Shown: piece by piece, positions 29,318 to 37,817 of the stretch | How the letters are laid out: each line of letters opens with the position of its first letter | How positions within the stretch are numbered: position 1 is the stretch's first letter | Source: Rhodocyclales bacterium | GTDB taxonomy: Bacteria > Pseudomonadota > Gammaproteobacteria > Burkholderiales > Rhodocyclaceae | Direction: 5' to 3' | Length of the DNA stretch: 64,000 nucleotides | Assembly (NCBI GenBank): GCA_016235805.1 | Contig: JACRIY010000039.1 | Coordinates: 1-64,000, forward strand | The notes under the pieces: model-generated | What the model saw: only the letters and a program-made list of their open reading frames with translations | The model's database searches: none | Told to the model about the DNA's origin: nothing | Program-made: the position numbers and the translations under genes

Positions 29318-29377
29318 GTCGTACCGCGCTCCTATAATGACGCAATGTCCCGAATTCAATAGTTCCGGAACTCCGCA

Positions 29378-30331
29378 ATGACCGCCAGCGCATCCATGCC
29401 TTCCGACCCTCTGCCGCTTGGCAGCGGCATCAGCGACCGGCTGAGCAAGAAGGCGTCGCGCCACATCAAGGAGCGCATCATCGAGGCCCTGCTGTTTGCC
29501 GCAGCGGCGTTCTCGGTATTCGTCACGATCGCCATCGTCTATGTGCTGGTCAAGGAATCCTGGGTGTTCTTCGAAACCGTCCCGCTCTCGGATTTCCTGT
29601 TCGACACGCAATGGACGCCGCTGTTCGACGACGCCCACTACGGCATCATGGTGCTGCTATCGGGCACCCTGACCAGTTCCGGCGTAGCCCTGCTGGTGGC
29701 CATCCCGCTGGGCACCATCATCGCGATCTACCTGTCCGAATTCGCCGGCTTCAAGGTGCGCGAGATCGCCAAGCCCTTCCTCGAACTGCTCGGCGGCGTG
29801 CCGACCATCGTCTATGGCTACTTTGCCCTGACCTTCCTGACGCCGATCCTGCAAAAAATCTATCCCGACCTGCCCGGCTTCAACCTGCTGTCGGCCGGGC
29901 TCGTCATGGGCATCATGATCATCCCCTACGTCGCCTCGCTGTCCGAAGATGCCATGCGTGCGGTGCCCATGTCGCTGCGCGAAGGCTCCTACGCGATGGG
30001 CGCGACCCGCCTGCAGACGGCGCTGTGGGTGGTGACGCCGGCGGCGACGTCGGGCATCGCCTCGGCCTACATCTTGGGTATTTCGCGCGCGGTGGGCGAG
30101 ACCATGATCCTCGCCGTGGCGGCCGGCATGCAGCCGAACCTGACTTTCAACCCGACCGAACCCGGCGCCACCATCACCTCCTACATCGTGCAGGTGGCGC
30201 TGGGCGACCTGCCGCACGGATCGATCGGCTACCAGACCATCTTCGCCGCCGGGCTGACCCTGCTGCTGATGACGCTGGCATTCAACCTGCTTGGCTACTG
30301 GTTACGCAAGCGCTTCCGCGAGGTGTATTGA
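29378..30331 (+). CDS. pstC: Phosphate ABC transporter permease PstC
   Basis: 317-residue inner-membrane permease with about six helices. The N-terminal cytoplasmic stretch is followed by a first helix at about 36-60. The transmembrane domain has the ABC-permease EAA-type loop SEDAMRAVPMSLREGSYAMGATRLQT and GISRAVGETMILAVAAG, both characteristic of PstC. It ends 1 bp before the pstA start, so is co-translated with it. Confidence 0.95.
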   Translation: MTASASMPSDPLPLGSGISDRLSKKASRHIKERIIEALLFAAAAFSVFVTIAIVYVLVKESWVFFETVPLSDFLFDTQWTPLFDDAHYGIMVLLSGTLTSSGVALLVAIPLGTIIAIYLSEFAGFKVREIAKPFLELLGGVPTIVYGYFALTFLTPILQKIYPDLPGFNLLSAGLVMGIMIIPYVASLSEDAMRAVPMSLREGSYAMGATRLQTALWVVTPAATSGIASAYILGISRAVGETMILAVAAGMQPNLTFNPTEPGATITSYIVQVALGDLPHGSIGYQTIFAAGLTLLLMTLAFNLLGYWLRKRFREVY

Positions 30332-30332
30332 A

Positions 30333-31259
30333 ATGCTGAAAGCCGCCGACCTCGAAGCCATTCGCGCGATCATTGCCCGCGCCAAACGCTGGGACCTGTT
30401 CTTCTCGCTGCTGGGCATTCTGTCGCTGATGGTGGGCGTGCTGACCTTCACCGTGCTGTTTGTCGACATGGCGATTCAGGGCGTGCCGCGACTGAGCCTG
30501 GATTTCTTTACCTCCTTTCCCTCGCGCCGAGCCGAAAATGCCGGCATCCTCTCGGCCTGGGTCGGCACCGTGCTGGTCATGATGGTGACAGCGTTGTCCG
30601 CCGTGCCGCTGGGCGTGGCGGCCGGCGTCTACCTCGAGGAATACGCGCCAAAGAACTGGATGACCGACATCATCGAGATCAACATCAGCAACCTGGCCGG
30701 CATCCCGTCCATCGTCTATGGCCTGCTGGCGCTCGGATTGTTCGTGTATTACTTCGGTTTCGGCCAGAGCATCCTTTCCGCCGGCCTGACGCTGGCGCTG
30801 CTGATCCTGCCGGTGATCATCGTCGCCACGCGGGAGGCGATCCGCGCCATTCCGCAGTCGATCCACGAGGGTTCCTACGCCTGCGGCGCGACCACCTGGC
30901 AGACGGTCAGCGACCACATCCTGCCGTATTCCAGCGCCGGCATCCTCACCGGCGTGATCATCGGCATGGCGCGCGCGATCGGCGAGACGGCGCCCATCAT
31001 CACCATCGGCGCGCTGACCTTCATCGCCTTCCTGCCGACCGCGCCCTTTGCCGGCGATCCTCCGGCCGGGTTGTTCGAGTGGATCTTCGCGCCATTCACG
31101 GTGATGCCGATCCAGATGTTCAACTGGACCTCGCGTCCCGAGGCGGCATTTACCGTCAATGCCGCCGCCGCCGGTTTCGTCCTCGTCTTCATGACCCTGG
31201 CCATGAACGGCCTGGCCATCTACGTGCGCTATCGTCTGCGCAAAAACATCAAGTGGTGA
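30333..31259 (+). CDS. pstA: Phosphate ABC transporter permease PstA
   Basis: 308-residue permease partner of PstC. It has the EAA-type loop [25 protein letters not shown] and [17 protein letters not shown], plus six predicted helices. I chose ATG 30333 ([13 protein letters not shown]) right after the pstC stop rather than an upstream codon inside pstC. The pstB start follows 5 bp after its stop. Confidence 0.95.
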   Translation: MLKAADLEAIRAIIARAKRWDLFFSLLGILSLMVGVLTFTVLFVDMAIQGVPRLSLDFFTSFPSRRAENAGILSAWVGTVLVMMVTALSAVPLGVAAGVYLEEYAPKNWMTDIIEINISNLAGIPSIVYGLLALGLFVYYFGFGQSILSAGLTLALLILPVIIVATREAIRAIPQSIHEGSYACGATTWQTVSDHILPYSSAGILTGVIIGMARAIGETAPIITIGALTFIAFLPTAPFAGDPPAGLFEWIFAPFTVMPIQMFNWTSRPEAAFTVNAAAAGFVLVFMTLAMNGLAIYVRYRLRKNIKW

Positions 31260-31264
31260 ACAGC

Positions 31265-32068
31265 ATGCAAATTCAGACCGGGTTGGAGGCGGGAGTCGAA
31301 GGCGCCCTGCTCAAGGCCGATGTGCGCGAACTGGACTTCTATTACGGTGCATTCCACGCCCTGAAGCGGGTGTCGATGCCGATCTACGATCACAAGGTAA
31401 CCGCGCTGATCGGTCCCTCGGGCTGTGGCAAGTCCACCCTGCTGCGCTGCTTCAATCGCATGCACGACCTGTATCCCGGCAACCGCTATGCCGGCGGCGG
31501 CATCGTGCTGTTTCCGGACGACACGAATCTGCTGGCGCCCGGGGTCGACCCGATCGAAGTGCGCATGCGCATCAGCATGGTTTTTCAAAAGCCCAATCCC
31601 TTTCCCAAGTCGATCTACGAGAACGTCGCCTACAGCCTGCGCGTGCGCGGCATGAGCAACAAGAACGAACTCGACGACCGCGTCGAATCGGCGCTGAAGG
31701 GCGCGGCCCTGTGGAACGAGGTCAGCAACCGCCTCAAGGAACTCGGTGCCAATCTCTCCGGCGGCCAGCAGCAGCGCCTGTGCATCGCACGCGCGCTGGC
31801 TTCCGATCCTGAGATCATCCTGTTCGATGAACCGACCTCGGCGCTGGATCCGATCGCCACGGCCAGCATCGAGGAACTGATCACCGAACTCAAGGAAAAG
31901 GTCACCATCCTGATCGTCACCCACAACATGCAGCAGGCGGCGCGGATTTCGGATTACACCGGCTACATGTACCTGGGCGAGATGGTCGAGTTCGGCGTCA
32001 CCGACCAGATCTTCATCAAGCCGCAGAAGAAGGCGACCGAGGACTACATCACTGGAAGGTTCGGCTGA
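31265..32068 (+). CDS. pstB: Phosphate ABC transporter ATP-binding protein PstB
   Basis: 267-residue ATPase of the Pst system. Walker A GPSGCGKS is at residues 50-57, then the Q-loop [20 protein letters not shown] typical of PstB, signature [15 protein letters not shown], Walker [13 protein letters not shown] and H-loop THNMQQA. Start ATG 31265 (MQIQTGL) is likely; GTG 31256 is a possible alternative overlapping the pstA stop. It is the last gene of the operon: no phoU or phoBR follows. Confidence 0.96.
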   Translation: MQIQTGLEAGVEGALLKADVRELDFYYGAFHALKRVSMPIYDHKVTALIGPSGCGKSTLLRCFNRMHDLYPGNRYAGGGIVLFPDDTNLLAPGVDPIEVRMRISMVFQKPNPFPKSIYENVAYSLRVRGMSNKNELDDRVESALKGAALWNEVSNRLKELGANLSGGQQQRLCIARALASDPEIILFDEPTSALDPIATASIEELITELKEKVTILIVTHNMQQAARISDYTGYMYLGEMVEFGVTDQIFIKPQKKATEDYITGRFG

Positions 32069-32076
32069 GCCTTCCA

Positions 32077-32224
32077 GCGATTCAGCGGCACAGGCTAACT
32101 TGAGCGCAGCGAACGTTAAGGCGCGCAGCGCCGGCCGAAGCCATTACGCGGAAGGCCGTTTCGGCTAAGCGCAAGAAGTCGGCGCCCTACAGGGACTTCC
32201 TTCGGTCGCTGGCGCTACGGCGGT
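32077..32224. repeat. Rearranged spacer with an interrupted copy of the 24-bp repeat (copy 4)
   Basis: GAAGTCGGCGC (32177-32187) and GCTGGCGCTACGGCG (32210-32224) are the left and right parts of the repeat, split by 22 bp that contain the small hairpin CCCT-AC-AGGG. The spacer also begins and ends with near-copies of GCGATTCAGCGGCA (about 32078 and 32221). No gene is visible between pstB and the peroxidase gene; the spacer looks like accumulated repeat debris. Confidence 0.5.
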
Positions 32225-33430
32225 TCAGCGGCAGGCCGCGACGGCTGGCGGCTTGGCCGGTGCTGGCGGCGCAGCATCCGGCGACAGCGATTCCAGGAAG
32301 GCCACAAGGTCCGCACTTTCCGCTTCGCTCAGATTAAGCGGCTTGAGGATGCGTTCGCCGTCGGCATGCAGGCGATCTTCATCGAGTTCGGAATAGTGGC
32401 GCACCACGTCGCGCAAGGTGGCGAGGGTGCCGTTGTGCATGTAGGGCGCGGTGAGCGTCAAATTGCGCAGCGTCGGCACCTTGAATTCGCCGAAATTTCG
32501 ATGCTCCGGCCGCAGGTATTGGGTTCCCGTGGCATTGCGCCGGGTGGCGTCGTCGTTGTGGGTGCCAAGCAGGTTGTAGGGACTCGCCAGCAGGCGCTTG
32601 ACGCCGCCCTGGCGACCCGGATCGACTCCCGTGGGCTTGATGAAGAAGGGCACGCCGATGTCGCCGAATTCGCCGTTGGTGAACAGCGGCCCGGCATGAC
32701 AGGTCGAGCATTGTCCCCGACCCAGGAAGATTTTCAGGCCGCGTTGCGCCGCCGCCGGATACAGAGCGGCAGCCGCGAGATCCTTGCGTTCCAACGCGTC
32801 GCGAAAGCGGTCGAAAGGTGTCGGCGGGGAAACCAGAGTTTCCTGCCAGGCAGCGATGGCCTTGGCGACATTGACCAGCAGTTCCGGGTCGGTGGCGGCC
32901 GGCGCCTTGCCGAAGGCTTTCCGGTACTGGCAGGCCAGTGTTGCGGACCCACGCAACAGCGTCGCGGTTCGCGCGGCGCTGCCGCTCATTTCGCCGCGAT
33001 CGAGGATCGGCCGCAGGCTGGCGGACCACAGGTTGTCGTGGCCGCCGTCCCAGCCGAACCAGCGCTGGTGGCGCACATTGAGCAGGCCGGGCGTGTTGCG
33101 CGTGCCATCGACCAGCCCGCGCGCGGTGGTGCGTCCGTCCTGGAAGCCGCGTGCCGGGTCGTGGCAGGTGGCGCAGGCGACGCGACCGTTCGCTGACAGT
33201 CGCGGCTCGAAGAACAGCCGTTGGCCGAGGTGAATCGCCGCCGGGTTGGCGGAAACCCGGTTTCCCGCATCGCGCAGCCATTCCGTCGGCCACGGGCCAT
33301 GCGAGGCAATGCGCTCGAGTTCGCTGGCGCTGAATCCGTCGGGCTCTGCGGCGGCGGCAGGCGCAACCAGGAAAAGCAGTGTCGCGAGAACGCGCCGGCT
33401 GCGGTGGTGCTCAGTCCGCCTGAACGTCAT
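32225..33430 (-). CDS. Di-heme cytochrome c peroxidase (MauG/CcpA family)
   Basis: 401 residues with an N-terminal signal peptide (about 1-26, ending PAAAAEP) and two c-type heme sites, CATCH and CSTCH, so a periplasmic di-heme protein. YMHNGTLATLRDVVRHYSE near the C-terminus is typical of the family. These proteins reduce hydrogen peroxide or oxidise cofactors and substrates. ATG 33430 is chosen because it precedes the signal peptide directly. It overlaps the upstream YtkA-like gene by 20 bp, in an operon with an amidohydrolase, so a substrate-specific MauG-like role is as plausible as peroxide defence. Confidence 0.85.
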   Translation of the reverse strand: MTFRRTEHHRSRRVLATLLFLVAPAAAAEPDGFSASELERIASHGPWPTEWLRDAGNRVSANPAAIHLGQRLFFEPRLSANGRVACATCHDPARGFQDGRTTARGLVDGTRNTPGLLNVRHQRWFGWDGGHDNLWSASLRPILDRGEMSGSAARTATLLRGSATLACQYRKAFGKAPAATDPELLVNVAKAIAAWQETLVSPPTPFDRFRDALERKDLAAAALYPAAAQRGLKIFLGRGQCSTCHAGPLFTNGEFGDIGVPFFIKPTGVDPGRQGGVKRLLASPYNLLGTHNDDATRRNATGTQYLRPEHRNFGEFKVPTLRNLTLTAPYMHNGTLATLRDVVRHYSELDEDRLHADGERILKPLNLSEAESADLVAFLESLSPDAAPPAPAKPPAVAACR

Positions 33431-33887
33431 GGGTGAGTCGGGTGATTTCCTTGCCGGCCTGCACTTCGAAGGCAAGCTGCCATTGGCCCGCCATGTGAAA
33501 CATCATGCCGTCGACGCGAAAGCGCCCGTTACCGAGCGGCTTGATCGTCGGTCGATAGTTCATGCCATGCTTGTGCGCCGGCATGCTGGCATCGGCCTTC
33601 ACCAATTGCGCGGTCGAGACGCCATTCTTGTCGCACAACTGAACTTCCAGCGCGAAATGTCGGGCCATGGGAATCCGGCCGCTTTTCAGGAAAGCGTCCA
33701 CTTGAAGCGGGCGCCAGGCGAGGGTGATTTCGCCCCGGGTGATCGTGGTGCCGTCGGTCGTGGCGGGCGGGCAGGCGGCGTTCGCCGCGCCGGTGATGGC
33801 TCCCAATGCCGTCAGAAACAGGGCGCGGCGCAGGAAATCGCCGTAGCGCCAGCGCCGACTTTTGATGGGTTGCGAGCCCGGGTTCAT
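33411..33887 (-). CDS. YtkA-like (FixH-fold) periplasmic protein
   Basis: 158 residues. After a signal/anchor (FLRRALFLTALGAITGAANA, about residues 20-40) comes one beta-rich domain with the YtkA-like motif MPAHKHGMNYRPTI, which often binds copper through His and Met; MMFHMAGQWQLAFEV follows. The start ATG 33887 overlaps the amidohydrolase stop (ATGA). Residues about 9-16 (KSRRWRYG), just before the signal peptide, are encoded by repeat copy 5, so the repeat has extended or remodelled the n-region. Confidence 0.75.
   Translation of the reverse strand: MNPGSQPIKSRRWRYGDFLRRALFLTALGAITGAANAACPPATTDGTTITRGEITLAWRPLQVDAFLKSGRIPMARHFALEVQLCDKNGVSTAQLVKADASMPAHKHGMNYRPTIKPLGNGRFRVDGMMFHMAGQWQLAFEVQAGKEITRLTHDVQAD
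33839..33862 (-). repeat. Dispersed 24-bp repeat, copy 5 (5' end of the YtkA-like gene)
   Basis: On the minus strand AAAGTCGGCGCTGGCG-CT-ACGGCG, exact to the core. It is translated as SRRWRYG at the n-region of a signal peptide. Confidence 0.85.
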
Positions 33888-34765
33888 TTGGTCGCCATCA
33901 TCGACGCGAACAGGGTTTCGCCGTTGCGCCAGCCGATGCGCTCGGCGATGTCCTTCGGCAGGTCGGCGAGCCACGCGCGCGACCAGTCGGCGTGCTCGGC
34001 GATGTAGTACCAGCGCTCCGGGGTAAACGTGTCGGTACCGACCAGGAAGCGGTCGGGGAACTCGATGAATGCCTCGCGCCAGGCGGGATCGACCTTGCCG
34101 CCGGTGGCGTGGTCGTTGCGGAAGGCCAGGTCCGCATACAGCCTGCGGTGCTTTTTCAGCATCGCGCGCACCGCCTCCGGCCGGTCGAAGCCGGAGTGCG
34201 CCCAGAGGATGCGTGCCTCGGGATCCTGGACCAGCACGCGCTCGATGGCGTCACTGTCGCCATGCAGGTGCAGCCAGAGCTTGTACTGCTTCGCCAGTTG
34301 CACCATGCGCCGCACCACCGGCAGGTCGGCATCCGAGCCATAGACGTGGAACTCGCCGATCGCCGCGTAGCGATACTTCTTCAGGCGCTCTTCAAGGTGC
34401 GGGATGACCGTCTCGTCGCGCACCCAGGTCGAGATCTCGCCGCGCTTGCGGTAGGGCCGCAGCGACGGCACAACGAGGTCCGGCGCTTCGGCGTAAAGCT
34501 TCTGCGTGCCATCGTCGCTGGAACTGGAGACCATGGCCCGCTTCAGCCCGGCCTTGCGCAGTATGGCGATGGCTTCCTTCGGCGGCGTGCGGTCCCAGGC
34601 ATCGTGGCTGTAATGCACGTGGGCGTCGAATATCGGCAGCCTCGGTTCCGCCGCCGCGGCAGGCAGCATCGCCAGTGCGCCGGACAGGGCGACCAGGACA
34701 GTGAGCATGGCGGCCATCGGCTGCGCGCAGGCACCGGCCATCGGTGCGTGTGGGTGAAGCTTCAT
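33884..34765 (-). CDS. Amidohydrolase-family (TIM-barrel) protein, exported
   Basis: 293 residues with a signal peptide (about 1-35, ending LPAAAAEP). The metal-dependent hydrolase start is LPIFDAHVHYSHDAW (H-x-H), with further histidines in EFHVYG, WLHLHGD and WAHSGFD and an Asp in VGTDTF, the amidohydrolase_2 pattern. AAGGAG precedes ATG 34765. It heads a tightly overlapping operon with the YtkA-like protein and di-heme peroxidase. Substrate unknown. Confidence 0.8.
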   Translation of the reverse strand: MKLHPHAPMAGACAQPMAAMLTVLVALSGALAMLPAAAAEPRLPIFDAHVHYSHDAWDRTPPKEAIAILRKAGLKRAMVSSSSDDGTQKLYAEAPDLVVPSLRPYRKRGEISTWVRDETVIPHLEERLKKYRYAAIGEFHVYGSDADLPVVRRMVQLAKQYKLWLHLHGDSDAIERVLVQDPEARILWAHSGFDRPEAVRAMLKKHRRLYADLAFRNDHATGGKVDPAWREAFIEFPDRFLVGTDTFTPERWYYIAEHADWSRAWLADLPKDIAERIGWRNGETLFASMMATK

Positions 34766-34848
34766 GCGTCGCTCCTTCGGATGATGCTTCGGGAAAATTG
34801 AAGTTTGACCGAACCCGATGCAAGTATCCATCGCCACCATGCAGGGCG

Positions 34849-35511
34849 TCAATCGGGTTTCGGGTCTCCGGGCGACGCCGATGGCGGGCAGGATGCGGCG
34901 GCAATTTCTTTCGCCAGCGACCAGGCGACGCGCAGCATGACGTTGAGCAGTTCCTGGGCAATGAGTTCGCGCAGCGGCACCAGGGGCCGCGGAAGTCTCA
35001 CCGAGCGGCTCAGTGATCGCGTTTCCTCGGCATACAGCCGGAACAATTCGTAGAGCAGTTGCGCGAACTCGTCGCGCGAGTAGCTGGCCTGCAGCGCGCC
35101 GCGCAATCGGAGGGGGGCCTCTCCCGCCGCAAAGACCCTCAGCGCGGCGTCGTGCAGCAGCTTGATGCGGCGGGCGCGGATCGGAACGATCTCGTCGTAA
35201 CGAACCACGATCTCGATCGGGAAGTTGCCGACACGGGCCAGGAACTGGCGGTCGATTTCCTTGGTGGCCAGCATCAATTGGGTCAGTGTCGCTTCCCGGT
35301 CCCTTGCTTCCCCGACGGTCGGTTCGCCGGCGCGCAATATGACCAGCGTGTCCTTTTCGACTTCCTTGCCGACATTCAATGCCAGTACCGGCTCGAGATG
35401 GGGCAGCGCAAGTCTTAACGGCAACGCTGCACGCAGCGCCGCCGTGGTGCGCCGGCTATAGGCGTGGAGCATCCGGCCGTTGAGCCGGGCGAGCGCTTTC
35501 GCCCGCTTCAC
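34849..35511 (-). CDS. Hypothetical protein, 220 residues
   Basis: I do not recognise a family. The protein is arginine- and leucine-rich, predicted mostly helical, without a signal peptide or clear membrane segment. It has regions such as KEVEKDTLVILRAGEP, IEIVVRYDEIVPIRARR and YSRDEFAQLLYELFRLYAEE. The start is a GTG at 35511; an internal ATG at 35472 is also possible. It lies between the methyltransferase gene and the amidohydrolase operon, same strand as both, 24 bp after the methyltransferase stop. Codon use is like the neighbours, so it is probably a real, lineage-specific gene. Confidence 0.6.
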   Translation of the reverse strand: MKRAKALARLNGRMLHAYSRRTTAALRAALPLRLALPHLEPVLALNVGKEVEKDTLVILRAGEPTVGEARDREATLTQLMLATKEIDRQFLARVGNFPIEIVVRYDEIVPIRARRIKLLHDAALRVFAAGEAPLRLRGALQASYSRDEFAQLLYELFRLYAEETRSLSRSVRLPRPLVPLRELIAQELLNVMLRVAWSLAKEIAAASCPPSASPGDPKPD

Positions 35512-35535
35512 TTCGCCTGCATTCCCGTCGGTTGA

Positions 35536-36300
35536 TCAGGAACCGGCAGCAGGTTTGACCGCCCGATGAAACCCCAGCATGCCGTGGAACACCGTGTCGA
35601 CAGTCACTTCGACGTAGCCAAGCTCGCGCAGCAGTATCGACAGTTCCTCGGCGGTATAGAAGAGCTCAAGTGCGTCGAGGAAATATTGCTTGGCTTTTAC
35701 CGCCGCCGGGCCGCTGCCGACGATCAGGCCGGTAATGCCGAGGCAGCTGCGCAGGTAAGTGTAGTAGAGCTGCTTCACGATCGGATTGCGCGGGCGCAGC
35801 ATGTCCGAGTGGTGGAAGTGTCCTCCGGGCTTGAGCACCCGCAGGATTTCGGTGAATACCTCGCGCACGCGCAGGTGGCGCGAGGCGAACTGCAGCGTGA
35901 CGACGTCGAAGTGGTTGTCCGGGAAGGGCAGCACATGCACGTCGCCGATCGTGCTCTTGATCTGGAACCCCTGCGCCGCGGCGCGCTGCTGACCTACGGT
36001 TTGCATGGCCACGCTGCGGTCCATCGCGTGCACGTCCAGCGTCGGCTCGCGCTGGAGCAGGGCGATGCCGATCGCGTTGGTTCCGGCGCATACGTCCAGC
36101 ACCTTCTGTTGCGGCTTGAGGTCGACCAGCAGCATGAAGCGGCGCAGGAAGTTGCCGAACTGGCCGAGTGCGGCGATGTTGTTGGCCCGGTCGTAGTAAG
36201 GGGCGACGTCGGCAAAGACGTCGTTGAGGTCGTTGCTCCAGACGTCGCCGAGCCTTTGTTCGCGTACCGCCTCGCGCGAGGCCAGTGGGGGAGGTGCCAT
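35536..36300 (-). CDS. UbiE/COQ5-like SAM-dependent methyltransferase
   Basis: 254 residues with UbiE-type landmarks: VAPYYDRANNIAALGQ near the N-terminus, VLPFPDNHFDVVTLQFASRHL, EILRVLKPGGHFHHSD, and a UbiE-like C-terminal region. SAM motif I reads LDVCAGTNAIG, where UbiE has a second glycine in place of Asn. It lies 31 bp downstream of frdD on the same strand, so quinone (ubi-, mena- or rhodoquinone-type) methylation for the fumarate reductase is a reasonable guess, but it may be a paralog with another substrate. ATG 36300 was chosen as the family-like start. Confidence 0.7.
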   Translation of the reverse strand: MAPPPLASREAVREQRLGDVWSNDLNDVFADVAPYYDRANNIAALGQFGNFLRRFMLLVDLKPQQKVLDVCAGTNAIGIALLQREPTLDVHAMDRSVAMQTVGQQRAAAQGFQIKSTIGDVHVLPFPDNHFDVVTLQFASRHLRVREVFTEILRVLKPGGHFHHSDMLRPRNPIVKQLYYTYLRSCLGITGLIVGSGPAAVKAKQYFLDALELFYTAEELSILLRELGYVEVTVDTVFHGMLGFHRAVKPAAGS

Positions 36301-36331
36301 CGGTCTTGGTCTTTTTCGGGAGTGTGGTGGG

Positions 36332-36673
36332 TCAGATTCGCAGAAGGAACAATGCGGCCGCAATACTACCAACGATTGCGGCGACATAAAGTACCGTTGC
36401 GACCAATGTATCGGCGCGCAGGCCGAAGTCGTAGCAGGTGCAGCGCAGGCGATGCGCCGAACTCCAGGCCGACAGGGCAATCACGCCGAACAGGACCAGT
36501 TTGCCGATTCCGCCGGCGGCGAAGGCATGCAGCTTTTCGTAGCTCAGGCCGGCCGGAACATGGCCGAGCGCGGCGAGGAAGGTGAGGAGGACGATCACCG
36601 GGATGCAGAAGGCGATGACCGTGCCGCCTGCGGCGAAGGGAAACCAGACGACAGGTTTGTGCGATTTGGCCAT
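36332..36673 (-). CDS. frdD: Fumarate reductase membrane subunit D
   Basis: 113-residue membrane anchor with three helices. Sequence features match FrdD rather than SdhD: VVWFPFAAGGTVIAFCIPV and LSYEKLHAFAAGGIGKLVLFG, then WSSAHRLRCTCYDFGL, where the histidine is a conserved quinol-site neighbour. ATG 36673 lies 2 bp after the frdC stop. Confidence 0.88.
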   Translation of the reverse strand: MAKSHKPVVWFPFAAGGTVIAFCIPVIVLLTFLAALGHVPAGLSYEKLHAFAAGGIGKLVLFGVIALSAWSSAHRLRCTCYDFGLRADTLVATVLYVAAIVGSIAAALFLLRI

Positions 36674-36675
36674 GG

Positions 36676-37068
36676 TCAGAACACTCCCGCAAAAAACATC
36701 ACGACCAGCGACAGCAGGATCCAGACGGCGTAATGCGCGCCCGAGATCACGTTGCCGGGCACGAAATCTTCGCCGATCTGCAGCGGCATGGCCTTCTGCG
36801 TGGCATTGAACCAGGTGGCTGCGTGATACACCGCCGCGATCAGGCAAAGGAACTGGAAGACGATCGAAGCCGGACTGCGCAGCGCGAGCAAGAAGCCTTC
36901 CCAGGCCGCCGGACCGGCAGCAAGTCGTTGCAGGCCGACGACCAGCAGCACGCAGTAGGCGCCGACGAAGATGCTGGTGATCTCGCGCGACATGTAGCGC
37001 AGGTAACGCGGCTGGCGGAAATACCAGGTGGTCGGTGGGCATTCGCGAACCAGGGGTTTGCGGCTCAT
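36676..37068 (-). CDS. frdC: Fumarate reductase membrane subunit C
   Basis: 130-residue anchor subunit (E. coli FrdC is 131). The opening KPLVRECPPTTWYFRQPRYLRYMSREITS-type stretch, ending in three membrane helices with YHAATWFNATQKAMPLQIGED, is characteristic of FrdC. It overlaps frdB by 4 bp. Confidence 0.9.
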   Translation of the reverse strand: MSRKPLVRECPPTTWYFRQPRYLRYMSREITSIFVGAYCVLLVVGLQRLAAGPAAWEGFLLALRSPASIVFQFLCLIAAVYHAATWFNATQKAMPLQIGEDFVPGNVISGAHYAVWILLSLVVMFFAGVF

Positions 37069-37817
37069 GACTTTCCTCCCGGAATCAGGTGTTCGACGAT
37101 CCAGTCGATCGAGCCCACGATCTTCAGCTGTTGCAGGGCGCTGGCCGGGTCGACGTGGGCGGGGCAGACCTCCGAACAGGCACCGACGAAGGTGCACTCC
37201 CACACTCCCTCTTTTGTCGCGACCACCTCCATCCGCTCCTTGCGACCGCCGTCGCGTGAATCCAGGTTGTAGCGGTGGGCCAGGGTCAGGGCCGCCGGAC
37301 CGATGAAGCTCGGCGTCAAGCCGTACTGCGGGCAGGCCGCATAGCACAGCATGCAGTTGATGCACATCGAATACTGGCGGAACTTCATCAGCTGCGCCGG
37401 TGTCTGCTTGTATTCGCCCTCGCTGATCGGCTTCTCTTCCTTCGGGATGACGTAGGGCTTGACGCGCTTGAGCTTCTCCATGAAGTCGTCGGGTGCCGTC
37501 ACCAGATCGCGCTCGATCGGGAAATGCGCCAGCGGCTCGACCCGGATCACGCCTTCGTAGCTGCGTAGGAAGGCGTGGCAGGACAGTTTCGGTTCGCCGT
37601 TGATCATCATGCCGCAGCTGCCGCAAACGGCCATGTGGCATGACCAGCGGTAGTTGAGCGTCGGGTCGATGTCGGCCTTGATCTTGTTGAGGGCGTCAAG
37701 CACCACCCACTCCTCCTGGCACATCACTTCGTAGCGCTGGAAGTGGGCTTCGGTATCGGTGTCCGGGTTGTAGCGCAGGACTTCGAGCTGGACCAGGCGC
37801 TCTTTGAGTGGCGTCAT
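37065..37817 (-). CDS. frdB: Fumarate reductase iron-sulfur subunit
   Basis: 250 residues with all three cluster sites: [2Fe-2S] in CHMAVCGSCGMM plus LSCH, then CINCMLCYAACP and CTFVGACSEVCP for [4Fe-4S] and [3Fe-4S]. FIGPAALTLAHRYN-DSRD is the FrdB signature. ATG 37817 gives MTPLKERLVQLEVLRYNP; it overlaps frdA by 4 bp. Electrons pass from quinol in FrdCD through these clusters to FrdA. Confidence 0.93.
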   Translation of the reverse strand: MTPLKERLVQLEVLRYNPDTDTEAHFQRYEVMCQEEWVVLDALNKIKADIDPTLNYRWSCHMAVCGSCGMMINGEPKLSCHAFLRSYEGVIRVEPLAHFPIERDLVTAPDDFMEKLKRVKPYVIPKEEKPISEGEYKQTPAQLMKFRQYSMCINCMLCYAACPQYGLTPSFIGPAALTLAHRYNLDSRDGGRKERMEVVATKEGVWECTFVGACSEVCPAHVDPASALQQLKIVGSIDWIVEHLIPGGKS

